Shown piece after piece: positions 26,105 through 34,499 of a stretch of 64,000 nucleotides of DNA. This DNA is from Rikenellaceae bacterium. Lineage in GTDB: Bacteria; Bacteroidota; Bacteroidia; Bacteroidales; Rikenellaceae. The stretch is from the NCBI GenBank assembly GCA_015059735.1, contig SUZX01000007.1, positions 62,001 through 126,000 of the forward strand, given 5' to 3'. The notes beneath the pieces are model-generated. The model was not told the origin of the DNA and made no database searches. It saw nothing but the letters and a program-made list of their open reading frames with translations. The position numbers were made by a program, and so were the translations under genes. The first letter of the stretch is position 1. The number at the start of each line of letters is the position of its first letter.

Positions 26105-28126
26105 TTAGTAGTTGGGTTTATGCTTCTCCGGCTCATCGAACTTGACAAACTCCTCGTAGTCAAACTGCCAAGCGGTAAAGGCGCGTTGCATGATTTTCGA
26201 ATAGATTCCCCTACGCGAGGGTGCATTGAACCAATAGATACGTTCACCACTGCTGCGCATCATGCTCGTTGTCGTTGGACGATAGAGGTTGCCATAGTTC
26301 CAAGCACCTGCGTAGCATCCCAACTTCTCATGTGCATAGCGCGGGTCGCGGTAAAAGTCTGCCCATGGTGATTTGGTAGGATCCGACTCATAAGTAACGT
26401 TGTAGTTTCTAGTGTATAGAGTATTATTTAGTTCGGGATTTTCGAGTACAGGGGAATCGGCTGTACCATATTCATCTAACAATGTCCCCATAGCATGACC
26501 GACAAACTCGTGTTGGAGCAGAGATGCCGTACTGCTTATCGAATAGGTGGGATTTATACCAACGGCAATAGGTACATTTACTCCATTGTAAACCACGTTT
26601 TTCGAATATTGCATGCCACGATACATTCCTCCGTGTACATGGGTGTTGACCATCATACAGATCCAAGCACGATCGGAGGTTGAGAATGCTCTGCCTTTGG
26701 TGGCCTTTTCAATTGTAGTGGCAATATTTTGAGCGTTGAACGAGCAGTTTGATTCTTTTAACGGGTTCTTTTGCCAATAGCCGTAGAGGCAATTACGTTT
26801 GTTATTAAACAAACCGACACCACGTTCGGGGGAGTATCCGTAAACGAAGTAAATATTGAAATATTGTTTCAATTTGTCCATCGGGTGGATGCCGAAAGTG
26901 GCTTTAACGGCTTCATTCAACCAGAAATCCAATGTGCCACCTTTGGTATGGTTCTCTTCGTCGTAGCCATCGCCGATAAAGTAGATGTCGATACCCTTGC
27001 CTTTGGCGGCTTTCTGAACCTGCACGCAGGTTTCGTGGCCGTGCTTGGGACCTGTACCATCGATATCGCTGTTGATGAAGAGCCGGAAATCGTAGCTATC
27101 TTCGCGTTGCGGATAAACCCGATATGCCGAACTGGCTATATCGAACAACTCTGTGGGAATGTAAAAATCAGTGATATCGAAGTGGTTGTAATGCAAATAG
27201 AACTTGGTGGTTGCGACATAGGTGGTCATCGATTGCGGCAACTGGCCGGTCAGCTCATTGTCGTTAGCTGTTGCCGTTGCATCGTTGTTGAAACGGATGG
27301 TTGTACATTTGGGGAATGCGGCAAAAACATCGGGCAGAACACCTTTCAATCGGCATCCGCGTAGGTCGATTTGGGTAATCTCTCCTTCGCTGTTGCAGGT
27401 GATTCCATACCATGCATCGATGTCGTCGGTCTTTTTCCAACTGCCGCTCAATTTCGAATCATCTCCGTTGCAGGCGTCGTAGATTGCTTCAAGAGCTCCA
27501 CGCTGGTCGGGTTTGCGGAGAACTTCGATACTTTGATCGTTCACTAATGTGATGGTGATCTCATTGCTGTTTCCCTTGATCGCTTGGAACAGACCGGGGT
27601 GTTTACCGGTTATTTTGATCTTGTTGCCGGCAGCATCTGAAAGTTGGATATAGTTTTGGCCTTTATCAAAACTTGCAGACAAATTGCCGCTTGCATCGGT
27701 GTTGAAGATCGGAGCTGCCGATTTCAGCAAAGCAACACGAGTATTGTTGCTGTCCATAAGCCAACCTTGTGCGCCCTCAAACTCGTATTTCCAATACCAC
27801 GTTTTATCTTCTTCGTCTTTTTCGGCATAGATGACAAACGAGGGAGTGTCACCCGAAGGAGTGATGGTAAACTCTTTGCCATTGGATAAAGTGACTCTTT
27901 TTGCGCTGAGGTCAAATATCGGAGCGTAACCGAACGTTGCGATCGTTGTGTAAAGGTTGTGAAGAATGGCAGCATCGCTGGTCAGGCGCAGTTGGTTGCT
28001 GGGACGTTGGCTGGTACCACCACCGCCTCCTCCACCTTCACCACTGTCTTCACCGGAGCTACATCCGACTGCCAATGTAAAGATTGTCGCCAATGCAAAG
28101 ATCTTGGAAAGGATAGTTGTTTTCAT
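26105..28126 (-). CDS. M64-like zinc metallopeptidase lipoprotein with LRR segment (second of the pair)
   Basis: 673 residues. Unlike its paralog it has a lipobox (FTLAVGCSSGEDSG, Cys22) followed by a poly-Gly tether, so it should be anchored to a membrane. The rest follows the same order: DUF4988-like region, LRR cap/repeats (ALEAIYDACNGDDSKLSGSW, WYGITCNSEGEITQIDLR, LKGVLPDVFAAFP), then the peptidase half with HEFVGHAMGTLLDEY at His539, the same residue number as in the paralog. Identity is visibly high throughout, indicating tandem duplication with one copy secreted and the other lipidated. Confidence 0.86.
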   Translation of the reverse strand: MKTTILSKIFALATIFTLAVGCSSGEDSGEGGGGGGGTSQRPSNQLRLTSDAAILHNLYTTIATFGYAPIFDLSAKRVTLSNGKEFTITPSGDTPSFVIYAEKDEEDKTWYWKYEFEGAQGWLMDSNNTRVALLKSAAPIFNTDASGNLSASFDKGQNYIQLSDAAGNKIKITGKHPGLFQAIKGNSNEITITLVNDQSIEVLRKPDQRGALEAIYDACNGDDSKLSGSWKKTDDIDAWYGITCNSEGEITQIDLRGCRLKGVLPDVFAAFPKCTTIRFNNDATATANDNELTGQLPQSMTTYVATTKFYLHYNHFDITDFYIPTELFDIASSAYRVYPQREDSYDFRLFINSDIDGTGPKHGHETCVQVQKAAKGKGIDIYFIGDGYDEENHTKGGTLDFWLNEAVKATFGIHPMDKLKQYFNIYFVYGYSPERGVGLFNNKRNCLYGYWQKNPLKESNCSFNAQNIATTIEKATKGRAFSTSDRAWICMMVNTHVHGGMYRGMQYSKNVVYNGVNVPIAVGINPTYSISSTASLLQHEFVGHAMGTLLDEYGTADSPVLENPELNNTLYTRNYNVTYESDPTKSPWADFYRDPRYAHEKLGCYAGAWNYGNLYRPTTTSMMRSSGERIYWFNAPSRRGIYSKIMQRAFTAWQFDYEEFVKFDEPEKHKPNY

Positions 28127-28316
28127 AGATTTGACGTTTTATTAATGTTAATTACATATTTTTTCGTGTCGAAAATCGCCTCTAAATTAGTAAAAAATCT
28201 TGAAAAAACATCACGAAAGCGCAGGAAATGGCAAAAATGTTAAAGTGTGATAATTCGATTTGTGGCTGTTTAGGCGTGCGAATGGCTGTTTGTCAGCGAT
28301 ATGAAGAATGTTTGCG

Positions 28317-28347
28317 AAAAAGAGCCGCTCCTTGTGGGAACGGCTCT
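28317..28347 (-). terminator. gdhA terminator
   Basis: Minus strand AGAGCCGTTCC, loop CACAA, GGAGCGGCTCT (one G-T pair), then five T (with 28317-28320). It lies 25 bases past the gdhA stop. Confidence 0.88.
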
Positions 28348-28371
28348 CCTGATTGATTGTTGTGAGTAGGA

Positions 28372-29715
28372 TTACAAAATACCCTGCTCCAACATAGCCT
28401 GAGCGACTTTCATGAAGCCGGCGATGTTCGCACCTTTCACGTAGTCAACGCTACCATCGGCTTTTTGACCGAATTTCACGCAAGCCTCGTGGATGCTCTC
28501 CATGATGAAGTGGAGTTTCTCGTCAACCTCTTTGCCCGACCATGAGATGTGCATACAGTTCTGCGTCATCTCCAAGCCCGAAGTGGCAACACCTCCGGCA
28601 TTTACAGCCTTACCGGGGGCGAAGAGGATACCGGCACTTTGGAAAGCGTGGATAGCCTCCGGTGTGCAACCCATGTTCGAAACCTCGGCGCAGCACCATG
28701 TACCGTTGGCGAGCAGTTCGGCAGCATCATCACCGTTCAACTCGTTTTGGAATGCGCAAGGAAGAGCGATGTCGCATTTTACGCTCCAAGCCTTCTTGCC
28801 GGCAGTGAACTTGGCAGCCTCGGGGAACTTGGTAGCCATATCCTCAACCTTGTTGCGATTCGAAGCACGCATTTCGAGCATGTAGTCGATCATCTCTTTG
28901 GTGATACCTGCGGGGATCTCGCAAACACCATCGGGACCCGAGATGGCAACCACTTTACCACCCAACTCGGTAGCTTTTGTGGCGGCACCCCAAGCTACGT
29001 TACCGAAGCCCGACAGAGCCACAGTCTTACCCTTGATATCTTTTCCGGCCTTAGCCAACATGTGTTCTACGAAATAGAGGGCGCCGAAACCGGTAGCCTC
29101 GGGACGAAGAACCGAACCTCCCCAAGTCATACCCTTGCCGGTCAAAACGCCGGTGTGGTATTTGCGAGCGAGTTTCTGGTACATACCATTAAGGAAGCCG
29201 ATTTCGCGACCGCCTACACCTACGTCACCAGCAGGAACATCGGTGTCAACACCGATATTATTCCACAACTCAGTCATGAAAGCTTGGCAGAAACGCATGA
29301 TTTCAGCGTCGGATTTGCCTACCGGATCGAAATCCGAACCACCTTTGGCACCACCCATCGGCAACGTTGTCAGGGCGTTCTTGAACGTCTGCTCGAAACC
29401 GAGGAATTTCAGCATCGAGGGGTTCACGGCACGGTGGAAACGCAACCCGCCTTTGTAAGGACCGATGGCGCTGTTGAATTGTACGCGATAGCCGAGGTTG
29501 GTCTGCACTTCGCCGTTATCATCTACCCACGTTACGCGGAAGGTGAAGATGCGATCCGGCTCAACGATACGCTCTACAATTTTAGCTTTTTCGAATTCGG
29601 GGTGTTGATTGTACACCTCTTCAATCGATTCGAGTACCTCGCGGACAGCCTGCAAATACTCACTTTCTCCGGGATGCTTGCGTTCAAGCTCCGTCATTAA
29701 TTTTTCTACTTGCAT
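28372..29715 (-). CDS. gdhA: NADP-type glutamate dehydrogenase
   Basis: 447 residues, the bacterial hexameric length. Motifs: PYKGGLRFHRAVNPSMLKFLGFEQTFKNALT, the catalytic PMGGAKGGSDFDP with the active-site Lys, DVPAGDVGVGGREIGFL, and the Rossmann VALSGFGNVAWGAA. It makes glutamate from 2-oxoglutarate and ammonium, the usual nitrogen-entry step in gut Bacteroidales. Monocistronic, with -7 box and terminator. Coenzyme preference (NADPH) is from family, not proven. Confidence 0.95.
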   Translation of the reverse strand: MQVEKLMTELERKHPGESEYLQAVREVLESIEEVYNQHPEFEKAKIVERIVEPDRIFTFRVTWVDDNGEVQTNLGYRVQFNSAIGPYKGGLRFHRAVNPSMLKFLGFEQTFKNALTTLPMGGAKGGSDFDPVGKSDAEIMRFCQAFMTELWNNIGVDTDVPAGDVGVGGREIGFLNGMYQKLARKYHTGVLTGKGMTWGGSVLRPEATGFGALYFVEHMLAKAGKDIKGKTVALSGFGNVAWGAATKATELGGKVVAISGPDGVCEIPAGITKEMIDYMLEMRASNRNKVEDMATKFPEAAKFTAGKKAWSVKCDIALPCAFQNELNGDDAAELLANGTWCCAEVSNMGCTPEAIHAFQSAGILFAPGKAVNAGGVATSGLEMTQNCMHISWSGKEVDEKLHFIMESIHEACVKFGQKADGSVDYVKGANIAGFMKVAQAMLEQGIL

Positions 29716-29760
29716 GATAAATTTATAAATAATTTATAAAATAAGGTCTTTATTCCCATA

Positions 29761-29768
29761 CAAATATA
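29761..29768 (-). promoter_or_regulatory. -7 element of gdhA
   Basis: TATATTTG on the minus strand 45 bases before the ATG; the nearest TTG is 25 bp upstream, longer than usual. The leader is AT-rich with near-repeated ATTTATAAA. Confidence 0.5.
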
Positions 29769-29915
29769 TGTAATATTTCTCATTTGAGCGAAACAATTCG
29801 ATAAGTTTTTTTACAATTCTGATTTTTGAGGGATTTTGTTCGCTGTTTTGAACTCATATGGTGGTAAATTGTGTTAAAGTTGGGCTCGTTGATACAAAAA
29901 ATAAGAAAAATTATT

Positions 29916-29923
29916 TACCTTTG
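29916..29923 (+). promoter_or_regulatory. -7 element of the GNAT-like/gcvT unit
   Basis: TACCTTTG 39 bases before the ATG at 29963. A TTG lies 24 bp upstream, outside the usual 19-21. The box argues against the upstream in-frame start at 29858. Confidence 0.5.
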
Positions 29924-29962
29924 TACGTTATATCGAACCTTAGAACGAATTTAGAACGATCG

Positions 29963-31180
29963 ATGACACCGAAAGAACCGAATAATAATTATACCTTACA
30001 GGAGGTTGTGACATCTGCACAAGAACGCGAATGGCTCGATCTGCCCAAACGAATCTATGCCGGCAATCGCAATTGGGTGTGTCCGTTGGATGCCGATGTC
30101 AAAGAGGTGTTCGACCCTGCTAAAAACGAACTTTTTGCCGATGGCGAGGCCACTCGTTGGGTGGTACGCGATCAGACGGGATTGGTTGTCGGTCGTATTG
30201 CGGCTTTTTACAATCGCGAGAAGGCAGCGATCGAAGAGTTGCCGACGGGTGGCTGTGGTTTTTACGAGTCGATCGACGATCAATGTGTTGCCGATATGCT
30301 TTTTGATGCCTCGCGCATGTGGCTTGCCAGCCGAGGAATGGAGGCTATGGACGGCCCGATCAATTTCGGACAACGACGCGATTGGTGGGGATTGCTGGTG
30401 GAAGGATACGAATTTCAACCCCTCTACAAGAATCCCTATAACCCACCTTATTATAAAGAGCTCTTCGAAAATTACGGGTTCAAGAACTATTTCAATCAAT
30501 ATAGTTTTATTTGGCGAACCAATATTACGGAGTCGAGTTTTCGAATCTTCGATCGCTCGGAACGACTGCTTGCCGTCCCCGGGTATCATGTCGAGAATAT
30601 CGACATGAACAACTTGGAGGAAGCCGCCGAGAATTTCCGTATCGTTTATAATAAAGCGTGGTCGCTCTTTTCGGGAGTGAAACCCATGACACCCGAAGAG
30701 GCGTTGCAGATCATGCAGGCGATGAAACCCATCATCGATCCGGATATCATCTTTTTTGCCTATTTTAACGAGGAGCCGATCGGATTTTTCATTACCGTTC
30801 CTGACCTCAACCGGATCATCGGCCGGTTCAATGGCAAATTTGGGTTGTGGCAGAAACTGCAATTGATGTGGGAATTGAAAGTTCGAAAGAGTTGCGACCG
30901 TATTTTCGGTATCATTTTCGGTGTAGCACCCGAATTTCATGGCAAGGGTGTTGAGTCGGCCATCATGGCGCGTTATTGGAACTTTATGATGGGTCCTCAA
31001 ACACGCTACAAAACCCTTGAATTGGCATGGATCGGAGACTTCAATCCTGTAATGAATCGCATGATCGAGAATTATGTTTGTGCCACGCGACACAAAATTC
31101 ACACTACCTATCGTTATCTCTTCGATCGCGAACGGGAGTTTCATCGTTGTCCGCGATTGGGCGTAAAACGTCGTGAATAA
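29963..31180 (+). CDS. GNAT-fold acyltransferase-like protein
   Basis: 405 residues from ATG 29963, chosen because the promoter box lies between it and an earlier in-frame ATG. The N-terminal part (RNWVCPLDADVKEVFDPAKNELF, ATRWVVRDQTGLVVGRIAAFYNR) and the C-terminal part (FGIIFGVAPEFHGKGVESAIMARYWN, ELAWIGDFNPVMNRMIENYV) look like N-acetyltransferase-fold segments; the HGKGVESAI stretch fits the acyl-CoA pyrophosphate loop. Large conserved Bacteroidetes proteins of this type are annotated only as GNAT-related. It precedes gcvT by 27 bases, so the two are probably cotranscribed, but no functional link is evident. Substrate unknown. Confidence 0.75.
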   Translation: MTPKEPNNNYTLQEVVTSAQEREWLDLPKRIYAGNRNWVCPLDADVKEVFDPAKNELFADGEATRWVVRDQTGLVVGRIAAFYNREKAAIEELPTGGCGFYESIDDQCVADMLFDASRMWLASRGMEAMDGPINFGQRRDWWGLLVEGYEFQPLYKNPYNPPYYKELFENYGFKNYFNQYSFIWRTNITESSFRIFDRSERLLAVPGYHVENIDMNNLEEAAENFRIVYNKAWSLFSGVKPMTPEEALQIMQAMKPIIDPDIIFFAYFNEEPIGFFITVPDLNRIIGRFNGKFGLWQKLQLMWELKVRKSCDRIFGIIFGVAPEFHGKGVESAIMARYWNFMMGPQTRYKTLELAWIGDFNPVMNRMIENYVCATRHKIHTTYRYLFDREREFHRCPRLGVKRRE

Positions 31181-31207
31181 AATCACCATAAATATTACCT
31201 AAAAACT

Positions 31208-32308
31208 ATGAAAACAACCGCTTTTACTAAGTATCATATCGCTGCGGGTGCCAAGATGGCAGAGTTCGCAGGATATAACATGCCGATTGAGTTTTCAGGC
31301 ATCAACGACGAACACATGACCGTACGCAACGGTGCTGGTGTATTCGACGTAAGTCACATGGGAGAAATTTGGGTTAAGGGCCCCAAAGCCATCGACCTTT
31401 TACAGCGCATCACCTCTAACGATGTTTCGAAACTCTATGATGGCAAGGTGCAATACTCCTGCATGCCCAACGGCAAAGGGGGTATCGTGGACGATATTCT
31501 GGTTTATCGTATCGATGCCGAGACCTATCTGTTGGTAGTCAACGCTGCCAATGTGGATAAAGATTGGGCTCACATTTGCGCCGAGGGTGCCAAGATGGGC
31601 ATGGAGGCCGGTCATGGCAAAGAGCTTTACAACGCATCGGACGAGATTTGCCAGTTGGCCGTACAGGGCCCTACTGCCATGAAGATCATTCAGAAGATGT
31701 GCGATGAGCCGGTTGAGGATATGGAGTACTATACCTTCAAGAAGATGCCGGTGGGTGGTTGCGATGCCATCCTTTCGATCACGGGTTACACCGGATCGGG
31801 TGGTTGCGAGATCTATGTAGCCAACGAGGATGCCGACAAACTTTGGGAGGCTTTGTGGAAAGCTGGCGAGGAGTATGGCCTGAAAAATATCGGTCTTGGT
31901 GCTCGTGACACCTTGCGCTTGGAGAAGGGTTTCTGCCTCTACGGCAACGATATCGACGATACCACGTCGCCCCTCGAAGCTGGTTTGGGTTGGATCACCA
32001 AATTTGCCGAAGGCAAAGATTTCATCGATCGCGAGGTGTTGGCACAACAGAAAGCCGAGGGTGTTACCCGCAAGTTGGTAGGTCTGAAAATGATCGATCG
32101 CGGTATTCCGCGTCACGGCTATGCAGTTGCTTCGCTCGATGGTACTGAGATCGGTCACGTTACGTCGGGTACGATGTCGCCCTGCTTGAAGATCGGTGTT
32201 GCTATGGGTTATGTAGCAGCCGAATATGCCAAAGTAGGGACAGAGGTCGCTGTGGTCATCCGCGAGAAACTCGTGAAGGCCGAGGTGGTAAAAGTACCTT
32301 TCGTTTAA
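31208..32308 (+). CDS. gcvT: Glycine cleavage system T protein (aminomethyltransferase)
   Basis: 366 residues, typical length. Landmarks: [100 protein letters not shown]. It transfers the methylene group from H-protein-bound aminomethyl to tetrahydrofolate. The gcvH and gcvP genes are absent here, so the system is scattered. A palindromic terminator follows 24 bases after the stop. Confidence 0.95.
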   Translation: MKTTAFTKYHIAAGAKMAEFAGYNMPIEFSGINDEHMTVRNGAGVFDVSHMGEIWVKGPKAIDLLQRITSNDVSKLYDGKVQYSCMPNGKGGIVDDILVYRIDAETYLLVVNAANVDKDWAHICAEGAKMGMEAGHGKELYNASDEICQLAVQGPTAMKIIQKMCDEPVEDMEYYTFKKMPVGGCDAILSITGYTGSGGCEIYVANEDADKLWEALWKAGEEYGLKNIGLGARDTLRLEKGFCLYGNDIDDTTSPLEAGLGWITKFAEGKDFIDREVLAQQKAEGVTRKLVGLKMIDRGIPRHGYAVASLDGTEIGHVTSGTMSPCLKIGVAMGYVAAEYAKVGTEVAVVIREKLVKAEVVKVPFV

Positions 32309-32328
32309 TAAATAGTCGGATAACGATG

Positions 32329-32368
32329 TACTGACCCCAAAAGTTTTTTGTCCAAACTTTTGGGGTCA
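32329..32368 (+). terminator. Palindromic terminator, copy B of a repeated element
   Basis: TGACCCCAAAAGTTT (32332-32346) pairs perfectly over 15 bp with 32354-32368, loop TTTGTCC. Preceded by GTAC as in copy A. It follows gcvT. The near-identical sequence behind an unrelated gene at 23936-23976 marks it as a dispersed element. Confidence 0.8.
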
Positions 32369-32448
32369 CTTCACGACTTTGGGCTGTTATTCATTGGATA
32401 GCATATTTTGAATAAATATAAATTACTAATTACTAAATAAGATGTGTT

Positions 32449-33240
32449 ATGAAGACTAAATTTATGCTTTTGGCAGCACTTTTCATGTTAGGGTGCGACA
32501 CCGACTCAGAGGAGAAGGGGGGAGGATCTCAACCGCTACAAGATTATGTTGAGAATATCGATTGTGAACTGAATATGAAGATGATTGCTGTCGAAGGTGG
32601 CCTATTTCAGATGGGCGCAACTTCGGAGCAAGGCGAAGACGCACGCGATAATGAATCACCTGTCCACCAAGTGCAACTCGAATCGTTTTATATTGCCGAG
32701 TGTGAGGTGACCCAAGCTCAATGGAAAAAAATTATGGGAGAAAATCGTTCGGAATTTAAAGATGACACTCATCCTGTTGAGATGGTCAATTGGGAGGATG
32801 CACAGAAGTTTTGTCGCGAGCTGAGTGCATTGACGGGTAAAACCTATCAGCTTCCTACCGAGGCTCAGTGGGAGTATGCTGCTCGCGGAGGTAAAAACAG
32901 CCAAAAGTATAAATATAGTGGTAGTGATGAACTAGATGCCGTAGCTTGGTACAAACAGAATAGTAATGCTAAAACAAATCCTGTAAAACAAAAGCGTGCA
33001 AACGAGCTTGGATTGTACGATATGAGCGGAAATGTATGGGAGTGGTGTAGCGATTACTATGGTACATATGATTCTTCGAAGCAAAACAATCCTACGGGCC
33101 CATTTTCGGGTGAAGACCGCGTGTTGCGTGGCGGTGGTTTTTTTAATGAACTACAGTTCTGTCGCGTTTCACATCGTGCCGGAGAACATCCTTTGACACG
33201 TTACAATTTCAGCGGTTTCCGTGTGGTTTGCCTCCCCTAG
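32449..33240 (+). CDS. SUMF1/FGE-fold lipoprotein lacking one catalytic Cys
   Basis: 263 residues with lipobox ALFMLGCDT (Cys16). The body is a formylglycine-generating-enzyme (SUMF1) fold: MIAVEGGLFQMGATSEQ, ESFYIAECEVTQAQWKKIMG, HPVEMVNWEDAQKFCREL, YQLPTEAQWEYAARGG, ELGLYDMSGNVWEWCSDYYG, SGFRVVCLP. In true FGE the last part has two catalytic Cys (LCHxSYC); here the corresponding segment is FFNELQFCRVSHR, so the first is Asn and only the second remains. It is therefore unlikely to activate sulfatases and is better viewed as a surface SUMF1-fold protein, of the kind seen as GldK/J-like or binding proteins. Own terminator. Confidence 0.82.
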   Translation: MKTKFMLLAALFMLGCDTDSEEKGGGSQPLQDYVENIDCELNMKMIAVEGGLFQMGATSEQGEDARDNESPVHQVQLESFYIAECEVTQAQWKKIMGENRSEFKDDTHPVEMVNWEDAQKFCRELSALTGKTYQLPTEAQWEYAARGGKNSQKYKYSGSDELDAVAWYKQNSNAKTNPVKQKRANELGLYDMSGNVWEWCSDYYGTYDSSKQNNPTGPFSGEDRVLRGGGFFNELQFCRVSHRAGEHPLTRYNFSGFRVVCLP

Positions 33241-33262
33241 TTCTTCATATACGGTAATAATT

Positions 33263-33310
33263 TCAGGCGTATGCTGTGGACTAAAAAGCCCTGCATACGC
33301 CTGATTTTAG
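33263..33310 (+). terminator. Terminator after the SUMF1 lipoprotein
   Basis: Stem TCAGGCGTATGC (33263-33274) with GCATACGCCTGA (33293-33304), 12 bp, then TTTTA. Confidence 0.85.
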
Positions 33311-33405
33311 TTAACGCCGGAGATGATAATCCCTGACGAATAGGGTAATAATTCAATTAAAATTAAGCCTTTTTATATTATTCCGATACAAGACCTCGAA
33401 AAGTG

Positions 33406-33436
33406 TTGTCGTTTGCGAAATTTTTTTCTAATTTTG
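33406..33436 (+). promoter_or_regulatory. Bacteroidetes-type promoter
   Basis: TTG (33406-33408), 20-bp spacer, TAATTTTG (33429-33436). It would start a transcript near 33441, about 280 bases before the two-TM gene. Confidence 0.65.
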
Positions 33437-33719
33437 TAAGGTCGTGAGCGTCATGCTCTCGGCGTACATATTTTGATGAAAGTGTTTTCGCTTTTATCCT
33501 TGGTAAGAAATCTGACAGTTTCAACGAAAAGAGGATAACGACAGCACTCATCATCTGTATTGGTATGCATTCTGCCATATCAATTACAGGTGTGGGGTCT
33601 TGTGATCGTTTATTCTTTTCAAGGTTTTGTCAGAACCTCTTACCAGATAAACGAATGTTTGCTCCACACTTTCTGTTTGTTAATGCCTCTGTGGAGCGGG
33701 AGGACAAAATCAATCTATC
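33437..33719 (+). other. Long leader before the two-TM gene; 20-codon ORF, otherwise nothing recognised
   Basis: Between the promoter and the gene at 33720 lies a short ORF, 33476-33538 (starts MKVFSLLSLV, ends KRG), 35 bases from the predicted transcript start, and a longer frame without homology that runs 33453-33819. Neither is convincing as a gene. The stretch may be a decayed gene or an untranslated leader. Confidence 0.3.
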
Positions 33720-34322
33720 ATGGAAGCAAAAAAGTATTTTTGCAGTTCGAGTTCAACAATTGTGCGGATTTATGTGGGGTTTGCTATCTTATTCAGTGCC
33801 ATTACGGTTCTCTGTGTGATTCTCCTTCTGTCGCCTGTCCTTATGTATCGTTTTTATGATAGCGGTATATTGGATTTTATGTGGGAGATTATCGATAACG
33901 ACGATCCTTATTTAATCATGCCTGTTTTTGCACTTATTGGGGCTTTACTCTCTTTTATGCTGATAAAAAGTGTACGTCGAATGGTAAAAAGTCCGGTTCT
34001 TGAAATAACGGACGATGGTATCAGTGTCACCAATCTAAACAATAGTCTGGTAAATGTGATCAAATATCAAGATATCGAGAGATTTGAGTTATCGCAAATC
34101 AAAATTTTAGGTAAAACGATCTCTTGTATCAACATCATTCCTGTCGAGGGTACTTACGACAAATTGCTTGCCCGCTATAAGAAAGTGGAAAGACGGCGGA
34201 TAGAATATTTATATAAAAAGTATGGAGCAATTGAACAGATTTATGAGCATCTATTATCCCATACTGCCGCAGTTGTGTATGAGGATCTTCAAGAGGGTCT
34301 TAATGCGTACAAAAACGCTTAA
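33720..34322 (+). CDS. Two-TM membrane protein with PH-like C-terminal domain
   Basis: 200 residues. Two hydrophobic helices at about 14-40 (IVRIYVGFAILFSAITVLCVILLLSP) and 63-83 (YLIMPVFALIGALLSFMLIKSV), then a soluble domain (SPVLEITDDGISVTNLNNS, VIKYQDIERFELSQIKILGKTISCINIIP) that looks like the bacterial PH/STM3941-type domain. A GGAGG lies 14-18 bases before the ATG. Flanked by two similar terminators (33263 and 34351) in an otherwise gene-poor stretch, so it may be a recent insertion. Function unknown. Confidence 0.65.
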   Translation: MEAKKYFCSSSSTIVRIYVGFAILFSAITVLCVILLLSPVLMYRFYDSGILDFMWEIIDNDDPYLIMPVFALIGALLSFMLIKSVRRMVKSPVLEITDDGISVTNLNNSLVNVIKYQDIERFELSQIKILGKTISCINIIPVEGTYDKLLARYKKVERRRIEYLYKKYGAIEQIYEHLLSHTAAVVYEDLQEGLNAYKNA

Positions 34323-34350
34323 AAGTAGAAAGATATAATATACCGCTAGT

Positions 34351-34397
34351 TTCAGACGTATGTAGGGCAATAGTTACCCATATGCGTCTGAATTTTT
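34351..34397 (+). terminator. Terminator after the two-TM gene
   Basis: TTCAGACG (34351-34358) pairs with CGTCTGAA (34385-34392), with further inner pairing GGG/CCC, then five T. The TTTCAGRCGTATG left arm is shared with the terminator at 33263. Confidence 0.75.
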
Positions 34398-34499
34398 ATT
34401 CAATATCTCTTGTATGGTATTCAGCCACGTGTGATTTTAGGGCAGAAGTTGATGCTTGCGGCATGAAAATCGCGTAAGACTACAAAAAAATCGTCGGCT

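Noticed and set aside
28549..29700. 383-codon plus-strand ORF over gdhA
   Set aside because: Antisense to a fully conserved glutamate dehydrogenase. Long antisense frames over conserved genes recur in this window.
29996..31189. 397-codon minus-strand ORF over the GNAT-like gene
   Set aside because: The plus-strand frame carries the GNAT-like motifs, a promoter box and the gcvT junction; the minus-strand product has none.
33378..33578. 66-codon minus-strand ORF in the gap before the two-TM gene
   Set aside because: No homology, crosses a consensus plus-strand promoter, and no promoter or terminator of its own.
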